The position numbers and the translations under genes are program-made. The notes beneath the pieces are model-generated. The model had not been told where the DNA came from and ran no database searches. It saw nothing but the letters and a program-made list of their open reading frames with translations. Positions 19,274 to 29,546 of a DNA stretch of 64,000 nt are shown here, one piece after another; positions within the stretch are counted from its first letter, which is position 1; every line of letters starts with the position of its first letter. The stretch comes from Pandoraea nosoerga (GTDB taxonomy: Bacteria > Pseudomonadota > Gammaproteobacteria > Burkholderiales > Burkholderiaceae). The stretch is taken from assembly GCF_902459585.1 (NCBI RefSeq), contig NZ_CABPSC010000001.1, positions 372,001-436,000 of the forward strand, read 5' to 3'.

Positions 19274-19305
19274 GCACGCTGACGGTGCAAGCACCACGTT
19301 GGTGC
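19274..19305. promoter_or_regulatory. Two adjacent NtrC-type binding dyads
   Basis: GCACGCTGACGGTGC (19274-19288) and GCACCACGTTGGTGC (19291-19305) both fit GCAC-N7-GTGC, the core of the NtrC enhancer consensus. Centres are 17 bp apart and about 310 bp upstream of the sigma-54 promoter, an acceptable enhancer distance. They also lie only 24-55 bp upstream of the ubiK start, so bound NtrC might affect that gene too. Confidence 0.8.
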
Positions 19306-19328
19306 GATGAAACGAGAGAGGAAGGCTT

Positions 19329-19577
19329 ATGAAACCGAACGAGATCCTGCAAGACATGCAAGCCAAGGTGAGCGAGCTGCTCAAGCAATCGCCCGCCAAG
19401 GATATCGAGCGCAACGTCAAAAGCCTGCTCAACTCGGGCTTCAACCGGCTCGACCTGGTAACGCGCGAGGAATTCGACGTTCAGGCCCAGGTGCTCGCGC
19501 GCACGCGCGAGAAGCTAGAAGCACTGGAAAAGCGCGTGGCCGAACTCGAAAGCCTGCGCAGCGAAGCGCAGGACTGA
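19329..19577 (+). CDS. ubiK: Ubiquinone biosynthesis accessory factor UbiK (YqiC/BMFP family)
   Basis: 82 aa. A small protein with an amphipathic N-terminus (MKPNEILQDMQAKVSELL) and a C-terminal coiled coil (about residues 50-78, VLARTREKLEALEKRVAELE). UbiK forms a complex with UbiJ and supports aerobic ubiquinone synthesis. Shine-Dalgarno AGGAAGG precedes the ATG. It is a single gene followed by a hairpin; comM follows on the same strand. Confidence 0.92.
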   Translation: MKPNEILQDMQAKVSELLKQSPAKDIERNVKSLLNSGFNRLDLVTREEFDVQAQVLARTREKLEALEKRVAELESLRSEAQD

Positions 19578-19898
19578 CGAAAGCAAAAGGGGCGCTGCGG
19601 CGCCCCTTGTCATTGATGGCGAACGTTCGTAATGCCCCGCCTCGCTGGCGCGCCGCCTCGCCGCCCGCCTCCCTTTGAAGGCTCGGGGCCCGGCGCCTCC
19701 TCCCTCCATCGCGCGCTCTGTCCTATCCGCCCATCGGAATCTGCTTAGGCCCGGGCGGACGACGCCGAAAACGCCGCGCCGCGAATCCGAAATTCGCGCG
19801 TTTCTCCCGATAGGCTGTTGCGCACAAGCGTCTGCCGCGACGAAGATAAATCGCAAGCACGCCCCGCCAGGTGCCGCCGCACGAGAAGGAGGAATCAC
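19578..19898. other. 321-bp spacer between ubiK and comM
   Basis: Contains the ubiK terminator (19587-19608) and a second hairpin, CGCGAAT (19780-19786) pairing with ATTCGCG (19792-19798) and followed by a short T-run. No gene or clear promoter boxes seen. Confidence 0.5.
19587..19608 (+). terminator. Hairpin terminator after ubiK
   Basis: AAGGGGCGC (19587-19595) pairs with GCGCCCCTT (19600-19608) around a 4-nt loop, 10 bp after the ubiK stop. The following TTGTCATT is only moderately T-rich. Confidence 0.6.
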
Positions 19899-21497
19899 AT
19901 GTCATTGGCCACCGTCAGCAGCCGCGCGCTCACCGGAGTGAGCGCACGCGCCGTTACCGTCGAGGTGCACCTCGCGAACGGGCTGCCCGGCCTGTCGCTC
20001 GTCGGGTTGCCGGACACCGAGGTGAAGGAAAGCCGGGAACGCGTGCGCTGCGCGCTGCAGAACAGCCGGTTCGAATTTCCTGCACGGCGCATCACGATCA
20101 ATCTGGCGCCGGCCGACCTGCCAAAGGCGTCGGGGTGCTTCGATCTGCCCATTGCGCTCGGCATTCTTGCGGCGAGCGGGCAGTTGCCCGAGGCGGGGCT
20201 GCGCAAGCACGAGTTCGCGGGCGAGTTGTCGCTCACGGGCGAACTCCGTCCCATACGCGGCGGCCTCGCTATGGCGGCCGCCATCGCAGCCGAACCGTCC
20301 GAACGCGCGCTGGTGCTTCCCCTCGCCTGCGCGAGCGAAGCGGCGCTCGTGGAGAACGCAACGGTGTATGGTGCGCGCACGCTGCTCGATGTATGTGCGC
20401 ACCTCGCCGAACCCGACGTTGCCGTACCGCTGTCGCGCGCCGCCGCCCCGCATGCGGCACGCGCCCGCCCGCGATCCTCGTCCTGCGCTTCCCGCTCGTT
20501 CGACGGCGAAGCGCCGGAAGAAACGCGCGAGGCATCCGACATGCCCGACATGCCCGACATGCTCGACATGCTCGACATCAAGGGGCAGGAGCCCGCCAAA
20601 CGGGCGCTGGAAGTTGCGGCCGCCGGCGGACACCATGTGCTGTTCTACGGCCCGCCCGGCACCGGCAAGTCAATGCTCGCCACGCGGCTCGCCGGCCTGT
20701 TGCCCGACCTGAGCCCGGCACACGCGGTGGAAGTCGCCACACTGGCGAGTCTGAGCCCGCATGGCTTCGATATGCGTCAATGGGGGCTGCGCCCGTTCCG
20801 CGCGCCGCATCATACGGCGTCGGCCGCGGCGCTCGTCGGCGGCGGGACCGTACCGCGTCCGGGCGAAATCAGTCTCGCGCATCGCGGTGTGCTGTTTCTG
20901 GACGAGCTGCCGGAATTCCAGCGCCGCGTGCTTGAAGTGCTGCGCGAGCCGCTGGAACTGGGGCATGTCACGATCTCGCGCGCCGGCGGGCAGGCGACAT
21001 TCCCCGCCGCGTTCCAGCTGGTCGCCGCCATGAATCCGTGCCCTTGCGGTGACCTCGGCCATCCGTCGCGCACTTGCCGATGCACGGGAGAGGCAGTGGC
21101 GCGCTATCGCAACCGTCTCTCGGGGCCGCTGCTCGACCGCATCGACTTGCATGTGGAAGTGCCGGCTCAGGCGGCCGAGACCTTTGCGGCGCCGGCCGGT
21201 GGCGAATGCAGCAATGTCATCGCGCAGCGGGTGCAGCGCGCGCGTGAGCGCCAGCTATCGCGCCAGGGGCGGCTCAATTGCGGTTTGGCGAGCCGCGCAC
21301 TGGAGTCGACGTGCGCGTTGCACGCCGCGGCGCGCGACATGTTGCATGTCGCAGTCAATCAGCACCATTGGTCGGCGCGAACCTATCACCGTGTGCTGCG
21401 CGTGGCGCGCACCGTTGCCGATCTTGCCGACAGCGACATGATCGGCGCCGAACACGTCGCCGAAGCCGTGCAGTATCGGGAGACCCCGCTGGCATGA
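19899..21497 (+). CDS. comM: YifB/ComM family Mg-chelatase-like AAA+ ATPase
   Basis: 532 aa. ComM is a hexameric helicase that promotes branch migration during natural transformation. The N-terminal domain (SRALTGVSARAVTVEVHLANGLPGL and following) is joined by a low-complexity linker of repeated Asp-Met-Pro/Leu units (about residues 213-227) to the AAA+ module with Walker A GPPGTGKS (near 250), Walker B LFLDELPEF and the cysteine-rich AMNPCPCGDLGHP. The ATG at 19899 follows AGGAGGA. Together with comF it indicates a natural competence machinery. The linker repeat is unusual. Confidence 0.95.
   Translation: MSLATVSSRALTGVSARAVTVEVHLANGLPGLSLVGLPDTEVKESRERVRCALQNSRFEFPARRITINLAPADLPKASGCFDLPIALGILAASGQLPEAGLRKHEFAGELSLTGELRPIRGGLAMAAAIAAEPSERALVLPLACASEAALVENATVYGARTLLDVCAHLAEPDVAVPLSRAAAPHAARARPRSSSCASRSFDGEAPEETREASDMPDMPDMLDMLDIKGQEPAKRALEVAAAGGHHVLFYGPPGTGKSMLATRLAGLLPDLSPAHAVEVATLASLSPHGFDMRQWGLRPFRAPHHTASAAALVGGGTVPRPGEISLAHRGVLFLDELPEFQRRVLEVLREPLELGHVTISRAGGQATFPAAFQLVAAMNPCPCGDLGHPSRTCRCTGEAVARYRNRLSGPLLDRIDLHVEVPAQAAETFAAPAGGECSNVIAQRVQRARERQLSRQGRLNCGLASRALESTCALHAAARDMLHVAVNQHHWSARTYHRVLRVARTVADLADSDMIGAEHVAEAVQYRETPLA
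20538..20579 (+). repeat. 9-bp tandem repeat inside comM (GACATGCCC/GACATGCTC)
   Basis: Four full 9-bp units plus a partial one, encoding Asp-Met-Pro, Asp-Met-Pro, Asp-Met-Leu, Asp-Met-Leu, Asp-Ile. Because the unit is a multiple of three, copy changes keep the reading frame and only alter linker length. Confidence 0.85.
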
Positions 21498-21527
21498 AGA
21501 AGAGTGATGAGTCGAATGGCCGGGGCG

Positions 21528-21575
21528 ATGATGGAGCCGAATGATGGGGCCGAATGATGGAGCCAAATGATGGCG
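21528..21575 (+). repeat. 13-bp tandem repeat after comM (ATGATGGAGCCGA)
   Basis: ATGATGGAGCCGA, ATGATGGGGCCGA and ATGATGGAGCCAA follow head to tail with a fourth partial unit, in the convergent spacer between comM and the lipoprotein gene. Confidence 0.85.
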
Positions 21576-21676
21576 TGCCGCGGGTGCCGCGGCTGCGCGT
21601 GGCATGCGGACATCCACGACATGCGGGACATGCCCAACCTACGCCGCACGCGAGAGAGCTCGCGCGCGAAGCCGCG

Positions 21677-22216
21677 TCACTCCAGCGTAAACGAATCGAG
21701 GAACTGATCGACCTGATCCTTCGGAGGCGCCTGCGTCGCGAGCACGACGACCTGATAGACGTGATTGCCTCGGCCCACGAAGCGAGCGGCAACGTATCGC
21801 TCGGTCTTGTCGCTCACGGTCCCATGAGCGGAGACGGCGAGCCCGGGGACGGCGGGAGCGTCGCCGGCCTGGCGCACCATGACCTGCGCTGGCGCTGCGG
21901 CCGCATCGCTCACGTTGGCGAGCAGGCCGAGCCGCAGTTCGTCGAGGACTGTCTGGCGCAGCGTGGCGTCATCGTGAGGCAGCGTAACCACGCCGACGGC
22001 GAACAGCGCGGCGTCGACGCGCGCCGCTTGCATCCGCATGGGCAGCGGCCCCGAGGCGAACTTGACGTCGCGTGCCTCCTGCGTCGGTTTCGCCGGATAG
22101 GTCACGGCATAGGCGCCGTCCTTGTCGTGCACCTCGCGCCAGTCGTAGCGGGGAGAGCAGGCCGCGAGCACCAGCGTCGCGGCAAACAGGAGGCAGACAC
22201 GGACAACGCGAGTCAT
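21677..22216 (-). CDS. Putative lipoprotein of unknown function
   Basis: 179 aa. ATG 22216 gives a lipoprotein signal peptide (MTRVVRVCLLFAATLVLAACS) with lipobox LAAC and the lipidated cysteine at residue 20. The rest is a compact alpha/beta-looking domain with segments YAVTYPAKPTQEARDV and HVYQVVVLATQAPPKDQVDQFLDSF, resembling small periplasmic proteins of unknown function. The frame is open upstream, but starts there lack a signal peptide. Divergent from the thioredoxin-like gene; convergent with comM. I do not assign a function. Confidence 0.75.
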   Translation of the reverse strand: MTRVVRVCLLFAATLVLAACSPRYDWREVHDKDGAYAVTYPAKPTQEARDVKFASGPLPMRMQAARVDAALFAVGVVTLPHDDATLRQTVLDELRLGLLANVSDAAAAPAQVMVRQAGDAPAVPGLAVSAHGTVSDKTERYVAARFVGRGNHVYQVVVLATQAPPKDQVDQFLDSFTLE

Positions 22217-22314
22217 GGACGGGCAAGAATGGAAAACAGGGAAGCGATCATTATCCGCCATGTGTTGCGCCATGGAAAACGCGCCGACGCGGTTCCCGGT
22301 ATCATCGACGCCAT

Positions 22315-23103
22315 ATGATGAAGCGTCCCTCCGTCCTCTCGTCGCCCCCGCCGGCGGCCATCGCGCTTCGCCCACGAGGGCGATGGGCGCGCCAATGGCC
22401 GCGCGCCGGCAAATTTGCCGCAGCGGCGACGCTCGGCGTGGCCCGGACTGCCATCCTCACGCGCGCGCTGATCACCCGCCTTGCCGCAGTCTTCGCGGCC
22501 CCGGCCTGCCTTGCTACCGCCCTTGCTACCGCCCTTACTGCCACCCTCACTGCCACCCTCACTGCCACCCTTACCGCTGCCCTTGCCGCAACCCTGACCG
22601 TGGGTTTTACCGCGGTTGCCGCGGCCGCGCCCGCCGTCTCGGGGCCCGCCGAGCGCAAGACTGGCGCGTGGCGGCAGGCCGCCATCCCGCTCGCCACAGA
22701 CTTTGCGGCGCACGCCCGCCGCGCGTCCGCGCTCGACGCGCCGCTCATCGTGCTCGTCTCGCTGCGCGACTGCGTCTACTGCGGCCCGATCCGTCAACGC
22801 GAGCTCGCACCGCTCGTGCGTAGCGGCAAGTATGAAGTGCGCGAGATCGGCATGGACAGCAGCGCCGCGGTGCGCGACTTCGACGGCGGCGTGACGACCG
22901 GCGCCGCCTGGGCGCGCGCCCACGGCGTCAAGGTTTCACCGACGGTTTTGTTCCTCGATACCAACGGGCGCCCCGTCGCGGACCCTTTGATCGGCGCGGG
23001 CCTGCCGGATTTTTACGGCGCATACCTCGACGAGGCCATCGCCCGCGGGCGCGCGCGTTTGCACGCCGGGAGCAGCGCCACCGCGCGCGGAGATTCAGAG
23101 TAG
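22315..23103 (+). CDS. Exported thioredoxin-fold protein with CxxC site
   Basis: 262 aa from ATGATG at 22315. The C-terminal 140 residues form a thioredoxin fold with active site DCVYCGPI (near residue 157) and the cis-proline segment VSPTVLFLDTNG (near 210). The N-terminal 110 residues are an Arg-rich start and a long Ala/Leu/Thr membrane or signal segment built from a 12-bp DNA repeat coding for Leu-Thr-Ala-Thr-like units. A periplasmic disulfide reductase role is likely; the target is unknown. Followed 44 bp later by a second thioredoxin-like gene. Confidence 0.78.
   Translation: MMKRPSVLSSPPPAAIALRPRGRWARQWPRAGKFAAAATLGVARTAILTRALITRLAAVFAAPACLATALATALTATLTATLTATLTAALAATLTVGFTAVAAAAPAVSGPAERKTGAWRQAAIPLATDFAAHARRASALDAPLIVLVSLRDCVYCGPIRQRELAPLVRSGKYEVREIGMDSSAAVRDFDGGVTTGAAWARAHGVKVSPTVLFLDTNGRPVADPLIGAGLPDFYGAYLDEAIARGRARLHAGSSATARGDSE
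22510..22593 (+). repeat. 12-bp tandem repeat in the signal region of the thioredoxin-like gene
   Basis: Seven head-to-tail 12-bp units: CTTGCTACCGCC twice, then CTTACTGCCACC, CTCACTGCCACC twice, CTTACCGCTGCC and CTTGCCGCAACC. They encode four-residue Leu-(Ala/Thr)-Thr/Ala-Ala units that make up the hydrophobic segment, so copy number sets its length. Confidence 0.9.
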
Positions 23104-23147
23104 AATCGTCGTCACGAACTGAACCACACTCCCCTCACGGCTGTGTC

Positions 23148-23672
23148 ATGAGCGCATCGACTTCCCGTAAATCGCCTCTGAGCAAGATTCTCGCCGCCGC
23201 GATCATTGCGGCCGTGGCGGTCGCCGCCTACTTCACGTTCGCCGGACAGAAACGCGCCCCCGAGGCGACATTTACGCTGCTCTCCGGTCAGAAGCTCGCC
23301 CCTGCCGATCTGAAGGGCAAGGTGTACCTGGTCAACTTCTGGGCGACGAGCTGCACCACGTGCATGAAAGAAATGCCGACGATGGTGAAGACTTACGAGA
23401 AATACAAGGGGCAGGGCCTGGAATTCGTGGCGGTCGCAATGAGCTACGACCCGCCCATGTACGTGATGAACTACGCGCAGTCGCGTCAACTGCCGTTCAG
23501 GGTCGCGATGGATTCCGACGGCAGCGTCGCCAGGCAGTACGGCAACGTGCAGCTCACGCCGACGACGTTCGTGGTGGATCGCGACGGCAAGGTGCTCAAG
23601 CAGTACGTCGGCGAGCCGGAGTACGCCGAGCTCGACAAGCTCATCGAGAAAGCGCTGGCGAAGCAGGCCTGA
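23148..23672 (+). CDS. TlpA/ResA-like thiol-disulfide oxidoreductase
   Basis: 174 aa. One N-terminal membrane segment (residues 13-32) anchors a periplasmic thioredoxin fold with motif NFWATSCTTCMKEMP; the active site is CTTC (near residue 66). Unlike the usual TlpA WCxxC it has Ser before the first cysteine. The cis-proline motif LTPTTFVVDRDG is near 145. Likely reduces disulfides in the periplasm, for example during cytochrome c maturation, but no ccm genes are close. Follows the other thioredoxin-like gene in the same direction. Confidence 0.88.
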   Translation: MSASTSRKSPLSKILAAAIIAAVAVAAYFTFAGQKRAPEATFTLLSGQKLAPADLKGKVYLVNFWATSCTTCMKEMPTMVKTYEKYKGQGLEFVAVAMSYDPPMYVMNYAQSRQLPFRVAMDSDGSVARQYGNVQLTPTTFVVDRDGKVLKQYVGEPEYAELDKLIEKALAKQA

Positions 23673-23712
23673 CGCCCTTCCCGTCAGCGCCGACCATCAG
23701 TACCCTTCGATT

Positions 23713-23740
23713 AGCGCCCTTCGGGGCGCTTCGTGCTTCT
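23713..23740 (+). terminator. UUCG-loop terminator after the TlpA-like gene
   Basis: AGCGCCC (23713-23719) pairs with GGGCGCT (23724-23730) around a TTCG tetraloop, about 40 bp behind the stop codon, followed by TCGTGCTTCT, which is only partly T-rich. Confidence 0.6.
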
Positions 23741-23752
23741 AACGCGCCTCCC

Positions 23753-23815
23753 GCACTTCCTGCACTTTCCGCACTTCCTGCACTTCCTGCATTTCCCGCG
23801 CTCCCCTCGCTTCCC
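23753..23815 (+). repeat. 9-bp tandem repeat, about 7 copies (GCACTTCCT)
   Basis: Units GCACTTCCT, GCACTTTCC, GCACTTCCT, GCACTTCCT, GCATTTCCC, GCGCTCCCC and TCGCTTCCC fill the spacer between the TlpA-like terminator and the dctD stop (convergent genes), with copies decaying to the right. Confidence 0.85.
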
Positions 23816-23826
23816 GCGGGCGCCGA

Positions 23827-25178
<1,352 letters not shown>

Positions 25179-25182
<4 letters not shown>

Positions 25183-27164
25183 GCGATTGTCGCGCCGGCG
25201 TGTTGCACGCGGCGCAGCGTCACGAGAAATTCCGCACCACCGCCGGGAACGTTGCGGGCCACGAGTTGCCCGCCGTTCTCCTGCGCGATGGACGACGAGA
25301 TGGCCAGTCCGAGCCCCATGCCCTGACCGCCCTCCTTGGTACTGAAAAACGGCTCGAACAGGCGCGGCATGTGCGCCTGCGCGATGCCCGGCCCGTTATC
25401 GCGCACGTAGATGCGCACCCACGCCTCGCTGGCGTCCACGTCGATCCATATCGACGGCGACGCCGGCGCGCCGGCGCCGCTCGAGACCGCGTCGATGGCG
25501 TTGCCGACCAGGTTGATCAGCACCTGTTCGAGCCGCAGCCCTTCGCAGGCGACCTGCACCTCTTCCAGGCCGTCGGCGAACGTGGTCGTCAGCTGGATGC
25601 CCTCCAGGCGTGCGCGCAGCAGCATCGTCGTATTGTCGAGCGCGCGTCGCACCGACGCCTCCATGTCGCCGCGCCGCGAGCGTCCCGCAAAGAGCCGCAA
25701 CTGGCCGGTGATCTTGCCCATGCGGTCGGTGAGCGAGGCAATCGCTTCGAGATTTTCGCGCGCCGCCGCGTACTCGCCGCGCTCGAGCAGCACGCGCGTA
25801 TTGTCGGAGAACGTGCGCAGCGCCGAGAGCGGCTGATTGAGTTCATGCGTGATGCCCGCGGCCATCTGGCCGAGCGCCACGAGTTTGGACGCCTGAACGA
25901 GCTCGCTTTGCGTCTCGCGCAGCTCGTGCTCGGTACGCGCACGTTCCTGCACTTCCGTTTGCAAACGCTCGTTGGCCGCCTGCAGATCCGCGGTGCGCTC
26001 GGCCACGCGCTCGCCCAGTTCGGCATACGCCGCCTGCAGCAGTTCGCGGCTCTTGAGCATATCGCGCACGCGCTGTCGACGCTGGTTCCATGCAATGCCG
26101 AGCAGGCACGTAAAGGCCGCCAGACATGCCGCCGCCACGGCCGCGATGCGCGCGTTCGCGATGACCTGATCGAGCGGCGCGAAGTACATGAGCGTCCAGT
26201 CGGGCTCGCCCAGCTTGCGCTGCACGGCGAGAAAGCGCCGGGTCCTGCCCGCGCCGCGTCCGTCGCGCACGGTCACGACTTCGCCGTCGGCGTCGAGCCG
26301 CTCGTCCTCGGTCCAGGCGAGCGGTGTGATGTGCTGGTTGTAGTACTGGCGCGTGCTCTCGAGCGCAGCCTTCACGTCGGGCGCGAGCGGCGCGAGCGAG
26401 CGATATTGCCAGCGCGGCTCGGACGACAGGAACACCACGCCATGATCGTCTGCCACGACGACCGGCTCGGAGGCGTCCGCGCCCGCGCGCTGGAACCATT
26501 CGAGATTCAGTTTGACGACCACCACCCCGAGAATCTGACCGTCCACCACGATCGGCTGCGAGACGAAATACCCCGGCTCGCCGGAAGTGGTTCCCACGCC
26601 GTAGAAGCGGCCGAGCGCCCCCTTCATGGCGTCGATGAAATACGGGCGGAAGCGGTATTCCTGGCCGACGAAAGTGGCCTTTTCGCGCCAGTTGCTGGCG
26701 GCCAGCGCAAGCCCGGTCGCGTCGATGACATACGCGGCCGAAGCCTTGGCGCGCTGATTCACGTCGAACAGATAATCGTTGGCCCGCTGCACGACGGCGC
26801 GATCGGCCGGATGCCGCAGCAGATCATGGACATACGGATGCAGTGAGAGCAGGTACGGCAGGAATTCGTAGCGATCGACGGTGCTGCGCAGGCTGCCCGC
26901 GTAGCGCTCGACGCGCGCGCCGGCGTTCACGCGCAGGTCGGCCACACCGCGCTGCCAGCTCAGGGCGTATGTCAACCAGCAAAACAGGATGCTCGCCACC
27001 AGCATGGCGGCGATCCATGACCCACGGCGCATCGGCAAAGTCCTTTCGAGATCGAGGGGGACTCCGTCGCGCCGGCGGGCCGCACCGCTCGCGTAGGCGG
27101 GCGCAGCACCTTCCGGTGCGTCGCGCTGGCGAGGGCGGATCGAGTTGTCTTGCAGCGTGGCCAT
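25179..27164 (-). CDS. dctB: C4-dicarboxylate sensor histidine kinase DctB
   Basis: 661 aa. Two membrane segments (about residues 48-68 and 340-360) bracket a long periplasmic sensor domain (double-PAS/Cache type, YVIDATGLALAASNWREK). A cytoplasmic coiled coil leads to the kinase: H-box AAGITHELNQPLSALRTFSDN with the phospho-histidine, N-box EQVLINLVGNAIDA, and G-boxes DNGPGIA and GQGMGLGLAIS. Senses succinate, fumarate and malate. The N-terminal 45 residues before the first membrane segment are longer than usual, so the start could be the internal ATG MRRGSW. Confidence 0.93.
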
Positions 27165-27410
27165 GGCGTCACAACACCCATCACGACGTCAAAAGGCCAC
27201 CGGGCGGCGAAGCTCAGGCGCTATTGTGCCTGTGCCGCGCCGCCCGGTGGCGAACGTAATGCGTGCGAACACGCCGGGGGTCCGGCGCGTTCGCCCCGCC
27301 CCGGCGGCCGCGACATGCCTTCGTGCCGCACGCGCCGGGGCGGGCCGGGGCATCGGCCGGGCGTCGCCGTGCGTTCCCGCCACGACACCGCTCCGATGTC
27401 CCGCGGGCCG

Positions 27411-28697
27411 TCAGGCCAGTTCCGGTTCCCGCTTGCTCGACATGGCCTCGGCCAGTTTCTTGCGGTCCAGCTCCTTTTCCCAGGCCGACACGACGATCGT
27501 GGCAACGCCGTTGCCGCAGATGTTCGTGAGTGCACGGCACTCGCTCATGAAGCGGTCGATACCGAGGATCAGCACCATCCCGGCTACCGGAATGGTCGGG
27601 ATCACGGCCAGCGTGGCGGCCAGCGTGATGAAGCCCGCGCCGGTCACGCCCGAAGCGCCCTTCGAGGTGAGCATCGCCACGGCGAGCAGCGTGAGCTGCT
27701 GGCCCCAGGTCAGGTCGATGTTGGTCGCCTGCGCGATGAACAGCACGGCCATCGTCATGTAGATGTTCGTGCCGTCGAGGTTGAACGAGTAGCCGGTCGG
27801 GATCACCAGACCCACCACCGACTTCGAGCAACCGGCCTTCTCCATCTTCTCCATCAGATGCGGCAGCGCGGCCTCCGACGAGCTCGTGCCGAGCACGATC
27901 AGCAGCTCTTCCTTGATGTAGGCGAGGAAGCGGAAGATCGAGAAACCGGTGAATTTGGCGATGAGCCCAAGCACGACGATCACGAACAGGAACGACGTCA
28001 GGTAGAACGTGCCCATGAGCTTGGCCAGTGGCACGAGCGAGGCAATGCCGTACTTGCCGATCGTGAACGCCATCGCACCGAAGGCGCCGAGCGGGGCCAC
28101 CTTGGTGATGATATGCACCACGCGAAAGAGCACGCCCGAGACGCTGTCGATCCAGCTCGTCACCACGCGGCCGCGATCGCCGATCGCGCTCAGCGCGGCG
28201 CCGAACAGGATGGCGATCACGAGGATCTGCAGAATCTCACCCTTGGCGAACGCGTCGGTGATCGTGTTCGGAATCAGGTGCAGCAGGAAGTCGACGAACG
28301 TATCGCCGTGCGCCGCCTTCTCGGCGTAGCCGGCGATCGCCTTCGGATCGAGCGAGTTGATGTCGACGTTGAAGCCGGCGCCCGGCTTCAGGATGTGCGT
28401 CGCGAACAGACCGATGATGAGCGCGAGCGTCGACACGATTTCGAAGTAGATGAGCGCCTTGCCGCCGACGCGGCCGACCTTCTTCATGTCCTCCATGCCG
28501 GCGATGCCGGTCACCACCGTACAGAAGATCACCGGGCCGATGATCATCTTGATCAGCTTGATGAACGCATCGCCGAGCGGCTTCATCTGCACCGCGAGGT
28601 CGGGCTTGAAGTGCCCGAGCAGCACGCCGATGATGATGGCGATCAGCACCTGCACGTACAGAATGCGATAAAAGGGGGTCTTGGTCTTGGTTTGCAT
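27411..28697 (-). CDS. dctA: C4-dicarboxylate/proton symporter DctA
   Basis: 428 aa, full length. DAACS-family transporter with motifs [25 protein letters not shown], and [15 protein letters not shown], the substrate/cation site region. Imports succinate, fumarate, malate and aspartate. It is 44 bp downstream of the ABC ATPase gene and 246 bp upstream of dctB; I found no sigma-54 box in the short spacer before it, although DctD-type control is expected, so its promoter may lie inside the ATPase gene or the gene may be read through. Confidence 0.96.
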   Translation of the reverse strand: MQTKTKTPFYRILYVQVLIAIIIGVLLGHFKPDLAVQMKPLGDAFIKLIKMIIGPVIFCTVVTGIAGMEDMKKVGRVGGKALIYFEIVSTLALIIGLFATHILKPGAGFNVDINSLDPKAIAGYAEKAAHGDTFVDFLLHLIPNTITDAFAKGEILQILVIAILFGAALSAIGDRGRVVTSWIDSVSGVLFRVVHIITKVAPLGAFGAMAFTIGKYGIASLVPLAKLMGTFYLTSFLFVIVVLGLIAKFTGFSIFRFLAYIKEELLIVLGTSSSEAALPHLMEKMEKAGCSKSVVGLVIPTGYSFNLDGTNIYMTMAVLFIAQATNIDLTWGQQLTLLAVAMLTSKGASGVTGAGFITLAATLAVIPTIPVAGMVLILGIDRFMSECRALTNICGNGVATIVVSAWEKELDRKKLAEAMSSKREPELA

Positions 28698-28741
28698 GTT
28701 GTTTCCTCTTCAGACGGTGGGGCAAGCCACCGCCCTCGTTG

Positions 28742-29536
28742 TCAATCCGCGGTGACGCCGCGAATCTCGCTTTGCGCAAAGCGCATTTGCTCCTCCATCA
28801 CCATCTGGGCCAGCTCCTTCTTCAATTCGTTGAATTCGCTGCCGGCCGTGTCGCGCGGACGAGGCAGTTCGATGGCGACATCCCGCTTGACCGTGCCCGG
28901 CCGGTACGTCATCACGACGACCCGGTCGGCCAGATAGATCGACTCCTCGATGCTGTGGGTGACGAAAATGATCGTCTTCCTGAATTCCTCCCAGATACGC
29001 AGCAACTCGTCCTGCAGCGTGCGTCGCGTGAGTGCGTCGAGCGCGCCGAACGGCTCGTCCATGAGCATGATCGGGCTGTCGAGCGCGAGCACGCGCGCGA
29101 TCGCCACGCGCTGGCGCATGCCGCCCGAGAGGTCGCGCGGGAAACGATCGCGAAACTCGCGCAGGTTGAGCTTGCCGAGCAGCAGATCCACGCGCTCGTT
29201 GATCTGCGCGCGTTTCATGCCCTTGATTTCCAGGCCGAACGCAATGTTCTGCGCCACCGTCATCCACGGGAACAGCGCGTACTCCTGGAACACCATGCCG
29301 CGATCCGGGCCCGGCTCGGCGGCCGCGTCCGCCCGGCCGTCGATGCGGATTTCGCCCGAGCTCGGCTGCACGAAGCCCGCCAGCGCATTGAGCAGCGTGG
29401 ACTTGCCGCAGCCCGACGGGCCGAGCAGGCACACGAACTCGCCGGTGCGAATGTTCAGATCGATGTTCTTGAGCGCGTCGATCGTGCCCCCGGGAATGGC
29501 GAACTGTTTGTTGACGTTTTGAATTTCGATCAGCAT
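28742..29536 (-). CDS. ABC transporter ATP-binding protein, NitT/TauT type
   Basis: 264 aa. Walker A GPSGCGKST (near residue 40), Q-loop VFQEYALFPW, signature LSGGMRQRVAIAR, Walker B IMLMDEPFGALD and H-loop FVTHSIEE are all present. It energises the permease encoded 10 bp upstream. ATG 29536 gives the conserved MLIEIQNVNKQF. Related proteins import nitrate, taurine, sulfonates, riboflavin precursors or pyrimidine analogues, so the family does not fix the substrate. Confidence 0.93.
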   Translation of the reverse strand: MLIEIQNVNKQFAIPGGTIDALKNIDLNIRTGEFVCLLGPSGCGKSTLLNALAGFVQPSSGEIRIDGRADAAAEPGPDRGMVFQEYALFPWMTVAQNIAFGLEIKGMKRAQINERVDLLLGKLNLREFRDRFPRDLSGGMRQRVAIARVLALDSPIMLMDEPFGALDALTRRTLQDELLRIWEEFRKTIIFVTHSIEESIYLADRVVVMTYRPGTVKRDVAIELPRPRDTAGSEFNELKKELAQMVMEEQMRFAQSEIRGVTAD

Positions 29537-29546
29537 GTCGTTCGCC

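Larger units (their letters stand above)
18915..19328. other. 414-bp divergent regulatory region torF / ubiK
   Basis: No gene. Contains a near-consensus sigma-54 promoter reading towards torF (18977-18992), an AT-rich patch (19041-19059) that could bend or bind IHF, a half-site TGCACCA at 19238, and two NtrC-type dyads (19274-19305) 24 bp before the ubiK ATG. Confidence 0.7.
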
